From assembly GCA_014382685.1 (NCBI GenBank), contig JACNJG010000107.1, forward strand, positions 1 through 7,645: a DNA stretch of 7,645 nt, written 5' to 3'. How positions within the stretch are numbered: position 1 is the first letter of the stretch; each line of letters opens with the position of its first letter. The notes beneath the pieces are model-generated. The model was not told the origin of the DNA. It saw nothing but the letters and a program-made list of their open reading frames with translations, and made no database searches. Below, piece after piece: positions 1 to 6,140 of this stretch. The DNA is from Candidatus Cloacimonadota bacterium (lineage in GTDB: Bacteria > Cloacimonadota > Cloacimonadia > JGIOTU-2). A program made the position numbers and the translations under genes.

Positions 1-3
1 TTC

Positions 4-1326
4 TTACATATCCTCAAACCGCTCCACGCATTCGATGTTCTGGTTCTTCAGCTCTTCGAGAACGGGCAGATAGATTTCAGGATCAACAGGTATTTTAATA
101 CCTTTTTCCTGTATCTTCCCCTGAAGGATCAGTTTAACAGCAATCGCTGCAGGCAGTCCCACAGTACGTGACATCGAAGAATCGCCATTAGGAATTCCGT
201 AGTCTATCATTGTTGAAGTAATATGTTGTTTTCTGTCTGGAAATTCTGCAATAAATTCATGGTGAAGCACAAGCAGGTCTCTCTCGCCCGGACCATAAGT
301 CAGCTTTTCATTCAGCGCATTGCAGAACACGTCCATAGCAGTTCCCTTTTCCAAACCAATTTTCTCATTACTGATAAGTCCAAGCCATTCAACACGATAT
401 ATCGGATTTGTATCAACAGGTATATCCCACTGTGCCGCAAGGTTCTCTTTCAAAGTTTTGTGAGTTTTGACTATGACCAATTTCTCCATGAAATCAGCAT
501 AGGATAAGCCATCAAGGTCGAATTCCTTTTCGTCATCAAGAAATCCGAGATCAACGATCTTCTTCATAGTAACACACCAGCCGGGATAGCGAAGCGTACC
601 GCGGAACATCGTTTTTGTATCCTTGATGCTATATATATCAACATACGGAACAGAATTTCTGTTGGGATATCCCTCGAGTTTGCCGAATTCCGGAATTTCA
701 ACTTCCCAATGATGAGCAAAGAGCTCCGATCCTGGAACATCGATTATCTTACCGTCTTCAAGCCATTTAGCTGCATTTTTTCCAGCCATGACAACACCGC
801 GTGGACTCCATGAAAACTTATAACCCCAGGGATTTGTGTTCGCTTCCGGTGCAGGAAGTCCGCCACAGAATGATTTGAAACTCACGATCCTTCCATTTTT
901 CTCTTTCACTCCGTCAATAACTCTCATTGCAGACATGTGGTCGATGCCGGGATCGACGCCGATCTCGTTAAGAATGAGCACATCTGCTTCACGAGCATCA
1001 TCATCCAACGCTCTCATTGCATCGCTTACATAGGATGTGGTAACCATATGCTTTCTGTGCTTGATGCAGAGCTTTGCCACTTTCACATGATAAGTATATG
1101 GAAGCAAACTTACGGCAAGATCGTGCTCGGAAACGAGTTTATCCAGCATGTCGTCATCTTTGACATTGAGCTCGACAGGAGTTCCGTTCGGATGACCTGC
1201 AACAAGTTTTTCTGCCTTGCTGACAGTACGGCTTGCAACAGTTACCATAAAATCTTTTTGAGCAAGTAGATAGTTCACATGAGGTCTGGAGACAAGTCCA
1301 GCTCCCAGAATAAGTACTTTTTTCAT
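4..1326 (-). CDS. Saccharopine dehydrogenase, glutamate-forming (Lys9/AASS C-terminal type)
   Basis: Catalyses the oxidative cleavage of saccharopine to glutamate and 2-aminoadipate 6-semialdehyde, a cytosolic step of the saccharopine pathway. The protein has 440 residues, close to yeast Lys9. An N-terminal Rossmann fold carries the dinucleotide loop LGAGLVSRP (residues 7-15), and SLLPYTYH (73-80) closes the nucleotide domain. Family signatures follow: EIGVDPGIDHM (121-131), FCGGLPAPEANTNP and GYKFSWSP (153-175), LEGYPNR (217-223), GTLRYPGW (243-250) and RTVGLPAAIA (387-396). Arg33 follows the second beta strand in VASRT. My recollection is that NADP-dependent yeast Lys9 has Arg there and NAD-dependent human AASS has an acidic residue, so NADP use is inferred. 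The ATG start has AAAGGA seven bases upstream (1334-1339). It is the last gene of the operon, 19 bp after the reductase gene. Carboxynorspermidine dehydrogenase is a related family, but it lacks this GGLPAPEA/KFSWSP block. Confidence 0.95.
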   Translation of the reverse strand: MKKVLILGAGLVSRPHVNYLLAQKDFMVTVASRTVSKAEKLVAGHPNGTPVELNVKDDDMLDKLVSEHDLAVSLLPYTYHVKVAKLCIKHRKHMVTTSYVSDAMRALDDDAREADVLILNEIGVDPGIDHMSAMRVIDGVKEKNGRIVSFKSFCGGLPAPEANTNPWGYKFSWSPRGVVMAGKNAAKWLEDGKIIDVPGSELFAHHWEVEIPEFGKLEGYPNRNSVPYVDIYSIKDTKTMFRGTLRYPGWCVTMKKIVDLGFLDDEKEFDLDGLSYADFMEKLVIVKTHKTLKENLAAQWDIPVDTNPIYRVEWLGLISNEKIGLEKGTAMDVFCNALNEKLTYGPGERDLLVLHHEFIAEFPDRKQHITSTMIDYGIPNGDSSMSRTVGLPAAIAVKLILQGKIQEKGIKIPVDPEIYLPVLEELKNQNIECVERFEDM

Positions 1327-1345
1327 TGGAATATCCTTTCTTTAC

Positions 1346-2650
1346 TTATAAAAATTTTTTAAGATATGTATAGTCTTTCGTGAGTTTTCCGTCTTGCAGG
1401 ATCAAAGCAGTCTGAAGTTCTTTTGGAAGCTCCATCACATCAAGTTTTCCTGAGCTATTAGCGGCGAGCAGGTTTGGAATAAAGTCCACCAGTGCTTCAC
1501 TAAAGGAGGCGGATGCATCCTTTGGAATCTCGCAGGGCAGATTATCTCGACCGACAACAATGACTCCATTGCCTTTATTTCCATCGATCTCAGTATCTGT
1601 CAGGGGATTATAAATATAAGTGGGATTATCCGGTTCTGTAATTTTACTGGTGATCTCGATCGAGCCCTCAATATCGCAGCTTATGTCCCCTATCACCTTT
1701 AATTTGAGCTGTTTGCCGCCTGCAGTAAGTTCCTTTAATGCAGCTTTTGTGACAAGTCTCGGACTGCCGAGCGACCAAAAAATACAGTTCATAAGAATGG
1801 TAAGGTGAGGTATATATTTAGCAAATTGGGACTTATATTTTTCTGGATGACTAAAATAGTTCTGTAGCTCAAACTTCGCGGATTCATCTTTGGGTTCAAC
1901 AATGTCGTTTTCTTTGAACACAACTTTGTAAAGATGATTTTTGGAAATATTGTTTTTCTTTTTCAATGAAAGAAGATCTTCGGGTATAATCTCAATAAAG
2001 GGGAAACAATCAAGAATTTCCTGTGCACCTTTGGACACATTTCCGTAGCCGGTAAATCCAACTACAAGAGGGCAAATCTCATCCGGCAATCCATTTTCAG
2101 ATATTTCATTCCCAATCTTCTTAAAGGCAACCTTAATATCATCCACAGATTCATATTCATAAGCTTTTTTGATTTTTTCAAAAGCAGTGTGCATTCCCTT
2201 GTATTTGAGATGCTGTCCATAAGCCCAGAGTGAATCCACCATGCCAGCAATGCCTGCATGCCTGCCGAAAAAAATCAATCTTTGACCTTGGTCATTATCG
2301 ATCTTTTCATATTCAATAAGATTGCATTTCAAGTCCATCAGGCGCTGGAGCATTGGCATATTATAGAGCTGTCCTTTGATGATATGCGAAAAGAAAACAT
2401 AGGTTTTCCCGGGTAGAAAAAAGGACGAGGGCATTTCTTTCACGCCAAACACGACCGTACATTCCGAAAGGTCTTCCCGAACGATGGCACCGGCTTTTTT
2501 GTATGCATCATCAGTAAAGATGCGGATCGATGAAGGTTGAATCACGGTTTGAATATTGTACTTTTCTTTTAATAGTTTGATATGCTCCGGAATGAGTGCT
2601 ACTCTTCGTTCCCACTTGCTTTTATCTTCTCTTCGAATTCCTATTTTCAT
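1346..2650 (-). CDS. Lysine-2-oxoglutarate reductase, saccharopine-forming (AASS N-terminal type)
   Basis: Condenses L-lysine with 2-oxoglutarate and reduces the adduct to saccharopine, using NAD(P)H. The protein has 434 residues and the two-lobed AlaDH/PNT architecture. The N-terminal lobe begins with the hallmark IGIRREDKSKWERRVALIP (residues 3-21), followed by VFGVKE (67-72), FFSHIIKGQ (86-94) and a conserved block at 111-146 that includes YEKI and GRHAGIAGMVD. The NAD(P)-binding lobe has GFTGYGNVSKGAQ (198-210). GDISCDIEGSIE (321-332) matches the substrate-side signature of eukaryotic lysine-ketoglutarate reductases. The start codon overlaps the aminotransferase stop in ATGA, and no strong ribosome binding site precedes it, so translational coupling is likely. 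Alanine dehydrogenase shares the fold, but the WERR opening and the GDISCDIEGS motif point to the lysine enzyme. The adjacent saccharopine dehydrogenase gene supports this. The length matches one half of the bifunctional eukaryotic enzyme. Confidence 0.93.
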   Translation of the reverse strand: MKIGIRREDKSKWERRVALIPEHIKLLKEKYNIQTVIQPSSIRIFTDDAYKKAGAIVREDLSECTVVFGVKEMPSSFFLPGKTYVFFSHIIKGQLYNMPMLQRLMDLKCNLIEYEKIDNDQGQRLIFFGRHAGIAGMVDSLWAYGQHLKYKGMHTAFEKIKKAYEYESVDDIKVAFKKIGNEISENGLPDEICPLVVGFTGYGNVSKGAQEILDCFPFIEIIPEDLLSLKKKNNISKNHLYKVVFKENDIVEPKDESAKFELQNYFSHPEKYKSQFAKYIPHLTILMNCIFWSLGSPRLVTKAALKELTAGGKQLKLKVIGDISCDIEGSIEITSKITEPDNPTYIYNPLTDTEIDGNKGNGVIVVGRDNLPCEIPKDASASFSEALVDFIPNLLAANSSGKLDVMELPKELQTALILQDGKLTKDYTYLKKFL

Positions 2651-3894
2651 ATTTCGATCTCGTCAAAAACTGTTTTTATTCGTACAAGCGAATCCCGTAG
2701 CTGATCTTCTGTGATGACGAGAGGTGGGGCAAAACGAATAATATGTTCATGGGTTGGTTTGGCAAGAATGCCCTTTTCTTTGAGCATCAGGCATATCTTC
2801 CATGCATCGATTCCATCTTTTGGTTTTATGACTACAGCATTGAGCAGTCCTTTTCCTCGTACGATTTCAATAAGTGGTGAATCGATTGCTTCAAGCCCAG
2901 CTCGGAATATTCTTCCCAGTCTTTCTGCATTTTCAGTAAGTTTTTCATCTCTTATTACGTTGAGTGCAGCAGTTGCCACAGCACAGGCAAGGGGAAAACC
3001 GCCAAAGGTTGAACCGTGTTCGCCTGGTTTGATCGTGAGCATAATTTCTCTACTGGAAAGTACTGCTGAAACGGGAAGAACTCCACCGGAAATCGCCTTT
3101 CCGAGGATTAGTACATCGGGTTTGACATTTTCATAATCACATGCAAGCAAGCGACCAGTTCGTCCGATACCGGTCTGCACTTCATCAGCAACAAAAAGCA
3201 CATTATGTTTTTTGCAGATGTCATAGCAATTTTTGATATACCCCTCATCCGGAACATACACGCCAGCTTCACCCTGAATCGGTTCTACTATAAATGCGCA
3301 CACTTCGTCACCCTGCTCCTGTAAAACTCGTTCGAGCGCTTCGGTGTTATTATAGGGTATTTTGATTATTCCGGGAAGGAAAGGACCAAACTGCCTGCGG
3401 CAGTCGGGATCGGTAGAAGCGGAGATCGCACCGAGAGTTCGTCCGTGGAAATTATTTTCACAGAAAATGATCTTTGCCTCGTTGTCTTCAATCCCTTTTT
3501 TGACATAGCCCCATCTGCGCGCAAGCTTCATTGCAGTTTCCACGCCTTCGACGCCTGTATTCATTGGCAGAACCATCTCAAATCCGAAGTATTCAGTAAC
3601 AAATTTTTCATATTCGCCAAGCTTATTATTAAAAAATGCGCGTGAGGTTAAGGTCAAAATTTCTGCCTGATTTATAAGTGCATCTATGATTTTGGGATGA
3701 CAATGTCCCTGGTTAACTGCAGAATATGCAGAAAGGAAGTCATAATATTTATTTCCTTCGGGGTCCCATACAAAAGGTCCATCGCCTTTTGCTATCACAA
3801 CTGGAAGGGGATGATAATTGTGCGCCCCGTAGGTTTCTTCGAGTTCCATTGCTTTTTCGCTTGAAATATAACCAAATTCAAGTTTATGAGCCAT
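2647..3894 (-). CDS. rocD: Ornithine aminotransferase (PLP class III)
   Basis: Transfers the delta-amino group of L-ornithine to 2-oxoglutarate, giving glutamate 5-semialdehyde (in equilibrium with pyrroline-5-carboxylate) and glutamate. The 415-residue protein aligns by eye almost throughout with mitochondrial OAT: TYGAHNYHPLPV (21-32), SAYSAVNQGHCHPKI (55-69), TLTSRAFFNNKLGEYE (81-96) and MNTGVEGVETAMKLAR (111-126). Active-site residues are visible: the PLP aspartate in DEVQTGIGRTGR (Asp237) and the Schiff-base lysine in LGKAISGG (Lys266). Equivalents of the human ornithine-specificity and gating residues Tyr85, Arg180, Glu235 and Arg413 are Tyr57, Arg152, Glu209 and Arg387. This argues for ornithine rather than acetylornithine, GABA or lysine as substrate. 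It is the first gene of the operon. The ATG start has GGAGG four bases upstream (3899-3903). It overlaps the reductase gene by 4 bp. Confidence 0.95.
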   Translation of the reverse strand: MAHKLEFGYISSEKAMELEETYGAHNYHPLPVVIAKGDGPFVWDPEGNKYYDFLSAYSAVNQGHCHPKIIDALINQAEILTLTSRAFFNNKLGEYEKFVTEYFGFEMVLPMNTGVEGVETAMKLARRWGYVKKGIEDNEAKIIFCENNFHGRTLGAISASTDPDCRRQFGPFLPGIIKIPYNNTEALERVLQEQGDEVCAFIVEPIQGEAGVYVPDEGYIKNCYDICKKHNVLFVADEVQTGIGRTGRLLACDYENVKPDVLILGKAISGGVLPVSAVLSSREIMLTIKPGEHGSTFGGFPLACAVATAALNVIRDEKLTENAERLGRIFRAGLEAIDSPLIEIVRGKGLLNAVVIKPKDGIDAWKICLMLKEKGILAKPTHEHIIRFAPPLVITEDQLRDSLVRIKTVFDEIEI

Positions 3895-3932
3895 GAGACC
3901 TCCGGTGATTTTTCGTTCTTTTCTGTCGGTGG

Positions 3933-3947
3933 TTTATAGAATGTCAA
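3933..3947 (-). promoter_or_regulatory. Weak promoter-like sequences upstream of the aminotransferase operon
   Basis: Read on the minus strand, TTGACA (3947-3942) is followed after only three bases by TATAAA (3938-3933). TATAAA could be a -10 box, placing a transcript start near 3926 and leaving about 30 bases before the ATG. The TTGACA is too close to serve as its -35, so at best one of the two is used. The operon must start somewhere in this stretch because no gene is close upstream. Confidence 0.25.
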
Positions 3948-4047
3948 GGATAGTGATTTCGGATTTTTAATCCTGAATTTCTTTTATTCTACAATATATG
4001 AACTATCTAAAATTACTATGTTTATTTTTATTTTAAGGTATCTGTAT

Positions 4048-4067
4048 CGCAAGATTGCAATCTTGCG
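4048..4067. repeat. Perfect 20-bp palindrome
   Basis: CGCAAGATTGCAATCTTGCG reads identically on both strands. GTA and TAC lie just outside (4044-4046 and 4068-4070), so the symmetry continues after one unpaired base. It could be a dimeric regulator operator, a cruciform or hairpin, or the end of a dispersed repeat. It lies about 150 bp upstream of the aminotransferase start. No T-run follows in either direction, so it is not an ordinary terminator. Confidence 0.85.
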
Positions 4068-4123
4068 TACTCAACATCAGTCTTCACCCGTTACACCTCG
4101 GACAGGTCGGAATGTTGAGTTAC
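4067..4123. repeat. Inverted-repeat element with nested stem
   Basis: GTACTCAACAT (4067-4077) pairs with ATGTTGAGTTAC (4112-4123), leaving one bulged base. Inside the loop ACCT (4095-4098) pairs with AGGT (4104-4107), and CCG (4088-4090) faces CGG (4108-4110). TCGGA also occurs twice in direct orientation. The element abuts the 20-bp palindrome, so the two together form a compact structured block at about 4044-4123. It is probably a non-coding dispersed repeat or a structured RNA segment; its function is unknown. Confidence 0.6.
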
Positions 4124-4173
4124 AATTATCTGTGTCATCTCTTTACCAATTCCAAATTGATAAAGCATGAATG

Positions 4174-4190
4174 TGGAAGCTCGGCTTCCA
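4174..4190. repeat. Short perfect hairpin, 7-bp stem
   Basis: TGGAAGC, loop TCG, GCTTCCA. GAAT (4169-4172) and ATTC (4190-4193) allow the symmetry to extend if two bases bulge. On the plus strand it is followed by TTCTGTTTTT, which resembles a weak terminator, but no plus-strand gene exists here for it to end. A REP-like dispersed palindrome is the simpler reading. Confidence 0.6.
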
Positions 4191-4200
4191 TTCTGTTTTT

Positions 4201-4238
4201 GATTGAAGATTGCAGAACATCGATTTAAGATTTCAGAA
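4201..4238. repeat. Imperfect 17-bp direct repeat, 21-bp period
   Basis: GATTGAAGATTGCAGAA (4201-4217) recurs as GATTTAAGATTTCAGAA (4222-4238). Fifteen of 17 positions are identical and both differences are G to T. The units are one 21-bp step apart, about two helical turns. Non-coding; it could be the remnant of a tandem array. Confidence 0.6.
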
Positions 4239-4298
4239 GTGAGTAGTTATTTATTAATTGGTCAATTGGAGATAATTAATTCTACATATTATTTTTGC

Positions 4299-4439
4299 TT
4301 GTCATCATGATTGAAATTCAAATGAAAACGGATGTAACGAAGAATCTATTCTTTAAGGACGGGACCTCTTTATAGCAACTTGCTGCGTGTTCTGAAAAAA
4401 AGATTCTTCTCTCCACTTCGTTCCGCTCAAGAATGACAA
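4299..4439. repeat. Degenerate long inverted repeat (MITE-like)
   Basis: TTGTCAT (4299-4305) pairs with ATGACAA (4433-4439) at the outer ends, and GAAGAATCT (4339-4347) pairs with AGATTCTTC (4401-4409) inside. Between these anchors the arms match only loosely; TGA/TCA-type matches continue after the outer ends. The right arm, read on the minus strand, runs GTCATTCTTGAGCGGAACGA and then on to GAAGAATCT. This resembles a degenerate non-coding repeat (GTCATTCTGAGCGAA... GAAGAATCT) that I recall from many unrelated bacterial genomes. It carries no transposase and is probably an immobile or trans-mobilised element. Confidence 0.6.
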
Positions 4440-4459
4440 CCGCTTATAATAATTTGTTT

Positions 4460-4491
4460 CGCTTTTGCGCTTTTGCGCTTCTTCGCTTTCA
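4460..4491. repeat. Short tandem repeat, four 8-bp units
   Basis: The units are CGCTTTTG, CGCTTTTG, CGCTTCTT and CGCTTTCA. The array ends four bases from the stop codon of the beta-helix gene, so it lies in that gene's 3' untranslated region. There it reads as repeated AAGCG blocks and can form small GCGC-AAAA-GCGC hairpins. Units of 8 bp are prone to slippage, but because the array is non-coding, copy-number change would not alter the protein. Confidence 0.7.
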
Positions 4492-4495
4492 CACT

Positions 4496-5980
4496 TTAAC
4501 GCAATAAAACCATCTTCCTCACGACTGCATTGCCATTATACTCCAGTTTATATAAATATGTTCCGGGTGCGACCTGCCTGCCCTGCTCATCCGTGCCATC
4601 CCAGACGATCTTCGTTTTTACCCAAAAATCATCCTTTGACCCATAATATCTCTTTACAAGCTGTCCTTTGGTGTTATAAATAGAGAGCGTATAGTCTTTT
4701 ATTCTATCATAATCTGCAGAAATAAATGTTATTGTTGTAGATGAACTGAACGGATTTGGTTTATTTTGGAAAAGGTATAATTTTCTTATAAATGATGTAT
4801 CCGGCTCATCTATGCCATATCCTTGATATTCGTATGCACCAATATCTATCCTTCCGTTATAAATCCTTTGATTCCCAGCTAAGTCTGTTGCAGGGAGATG
4901 CAATCCGGTAGTGTCCGGAGTACCGGCATCTATGCAAGGAGAATTTTCTGATAACTCATAACTGAAAGGATCACCACCGAAAAAGAGAGGGTCTTCATTT
5001 ATATTTCCGAATCCCCAGATAATGGTGCCATTATTTTGCGGGAAAATTCCTGCTAAACCATCCCTTATATCACAATAGGACAATGAGATTGAATTTGGTT
5101 CCCCAGAAGAGGAAAAAACTACCTCATGTGGTATATTATCCCACAAGATTGTATTCATTAACTCAGGATGAGAATTATCAACACATAATATTCCAGCTCC
5201 AAGACCACCATGATTATCTGTTACTGTAGAATTAATTATTTGTAGATCCGCACATCTCACTAACGCTAGTCCCGCTCCGTAAGTCGCAGTATTTTCAAAA
5301 ATCAATGTATTAGTAAAACGAACAGTACAACCCTGCAGATAAACTCCACCCCCAACATAACTTGAATTATACGAAACTTCTATGTTGTTTAAGATAATAT
5401 TTGAGTTATCCCATATATGTAAGCCACCTCCAAAGTGAATCATACCTACACCAGGTATGCTCAGACCAGTATTATTAGTAATAATGGAATTTTTTAAAAC
5501 CGAATTAGATCCACGAAAATATAGTCCCGTTCCAAGACTAAAGCCATAATTATCTTTTACAATTAAATTCTCAAGTGTGGGACTCGTTTCATGACAATAA
5601 ATCCCCCTTTCCCCATTCTGAATTGTGAAACCATTTAACATTGTATCAGAATTCTCATCATTATTAAAGCTCACAATATTGCCGGTTGTATTCCCATCAA
5701 TTATGGTTGTATTTATATATATATCATTTCCTGTTAATAAATATTTACTAGCGACTGTAATAATTTTCCCGTTGAAATTAATGTTTTCAAAATAAATTCC
5801 CGGATACACTAAAACTGTATCTCCGTTTGTTGAATTGTCTATACCTTGTTGAATTATTGTGTAATTTCCTGATCCTCCACAATCAACAATAATAGTATTC
5901 GCATGGCTTCTATAGATACAAAATAAAAGACTGATAAGAAGTACGGGAAAGATTAATCTAAAAAATAAATGTTTACGCAT
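4496..5980 (-). CDS. Secreted right-handed parallel beta-helix protein with C-terminal sorting domain
   Basis: Predicted exported protein of 494 residues; substrate and partner are unknown. Residues 1-27 form a signal peptide: MRKH, a hydrophobic core (FFRLIFPVLLISLLF), and likely cleavage after RSHA. Residues 28-385 are Asn- and Gly-rich repeats typical of pectate-lyase-like beta-helices (GDTVLVYPGIYFENI at 53-67, then recurring N-I-x-x-N steps). SPCIDAGTPD to DIGAYEYQ (347-386) is the usual closing segment. Residues 400-494 form an Ig-like FlgD/type IX secretion sorting domain, with NKPNPFSSSTTITF (406-419), IYNTKGQLVKR (434-444), WDGTDEQGRQVAPGTYLYKL (460-479) and a terminal RKMVLLR. Outer-membrane translocation and surface attachment or release are inferred. 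Upstream TTG at 6019 and ATG at 5992 are in frame. The ATG at 5980 is preferred because it has GAGG six bases upstream and opens directly with the signal peptide. The gene is a single unit flanked by AT-rich DNA. No catalytic residues could be assigned. Confidence 0.9.
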   Translation of the reverse strand: MRKHLFFRLIFPVLLISLLFCIYRSHANTIIVDCGGSGNYTIIQQGIDNSTNGDTVLVYPGIYFENINFNGKIITVASKYLLTGNDIYINTTIIDGNTTGNIVSFNNDENSDTMLNGFTIQNGERGIYCHETSPTLENLIVKDNYGFSLGTGLYFRGSNSVLKNSIITNNTGLSIPGVGMIHFGGGLHIWDNSNIILNNIEVSYNSSYVGGGVYLQGCTVRFTNTLIFENTATYGAGLALVRCADLQIINSTVTDNHGGLGAGILCVDNSHPELMNTILWDNIPHEVVFSSSGEPNSISLSYCDIRDGLAGIFPQNNGTIIWGFGNINEDPLFFGGDPFSYELSENSPCIDAGTPDTTGLHLPATDLAGNQRIYNGRIDIGAYEYQGYGIDEPDTSFIRKLYLFQNKPNPFSSSTTITFISADYDRIKDYTLSIYNTKGQLVKRYYGSKDDFWVKTKIVWDGTDEQGRQVAPGTYLYKLEYNGNAVVRKMVLLR

Positions 5981-5986
5981 AATAAA

Positions 5987-5990
5987 CCTC
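5987..5990 (-). promoter_or_regulatory. Ribosome binding site that decides the beta-helix gene start
   Basis: GAGG on the minus strand lies six bases before the ATG at 5980. It falls inside the sequence that earlier in-frame starts (TTG at 6019, ATG at 5992) would have to translate. Those starts lack a well-spaced Shine-Dalgarno. Starting at 5980 gives a clean signal peptide. Confidence 0.6.
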
Positions 5991-6041
5991 ATATAATATT
6001 TTTTGTTATTCGCATCCAATTATGTAAATATACTCCTTGAA

Positions 6042-6105
6042 CAAAGCTAAAATTATTCATTGTTACTCCACAACTTTTTTTAATTTGAAGTATTTTTTTT
6101 GTCAA
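6042..6105 (-). promoter_or_regulatory. Candidate promoters of the beta-helix gene
   Basis: Two readings are possible. The first is a Bacteroidota-type promoter: TAGCTTTG (6049-6042) fits the -7 consensus TAnnTTTG, with TTG (6073-6071) 21 bases upstream as the -33 element. This would give a leader of roughly 55 bases before the ATG at 5980. The second is sigma-70-like: TTGACA (6105-6100), a 17-base spacer, then TAAAAA (6082-6077), a poor -10. The surrounding DNA is a series of A/T tracts, so chance matches are easy. The two cannot both use the same start point. Confidence 0.35.
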
Positions 6106-6108
6106 ATT
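6082..6108. repeat. AT-rich inverted repeat between kinase and beta-helix genes
   Basis: AATTTGA (6082-6088) and TCAAATT (6102-6108) form a 7-bp stem with a 13-base loop. In the minus orientation it sits 33 bp after the kinase stop codon but is followed by A residues, not a U-run, so it is a poor terminator for the kinase gene. In the plus orientation TTAATTTTTT follows, but no gene points that way. It also overlaps the sigma-70-like promoter candidate. Confidence 0.35.
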
Positions 6109-6140
6109 TAATTTTTTAGAAAATATAAGAAGCCCATCCA

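Larger units (their letters stand above)
3904..4495. other. Gene-free intergenic stretch with a cluster of small repeats
   Basis: No plausible coding frame with a start and ribosome binding site is seen on either strand of this stretch of nearly 600 bases. The part nearest the operon (about 3904-4043) is plain AT-rich DNA. The remainder contains several unrelated palindromes and repeats, listed separately. The gap ends the beta-helix transcription unit and precedes the amino-acid operon, so it must contain a transcription stop for the former and a promoter for the latter. I see no textbook hairpin followed by a U-run in the minus orientation. Confidence 0.7.

Noticed and set aside
1327..1345. 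Reductase and dehydrogenase genes as a frameshifted or broken single bifunctional gene
   Set aside because: Each half has its own intact stop and start, the dehydrogenase has a good ribosome binding site (AAAGGA) with normal spacing, and both lengths match single-function proteins.
1346..2650. Alanine dehydrogenase or transhydrogenase subunit
   Set aside because: The fold is shared, but the opening IGIRRED...WERR, the GDISCDIEGS motif and the adjacent saccharopine dehydrogenase gene specify the lysine enzyme.
2647..3894. Acetylornithine, GABA or lysine aminotransferase
   Set aside because: Near-continuous similarity to mitochondrial ornithine aminotransferase, including equivalents of Tyr85, Arg180, Glu235 and Arg413, favours ornithine.
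4174..4200. Rho-independent terminator
   Set aside because: The T-run follows the hairpin only on the plus strand, and no plus-strand gene ends here. In the direction of the beta-helix gene there is no U-run.
4044..4491. CRISPR array
   Set aside because: The repeats differ from each other and are not regularly spaced around unique spacers; no cas genes are in the window.
4465..4683. Plus-strand 72-codon frame covering the 3' end of the beta-helix gene
   Set aside because: It runs opposite to clear beta-helix coding sequence, starts inside the 8-bp tandem repeat, lacks a ribosome binding site and resembles no family.
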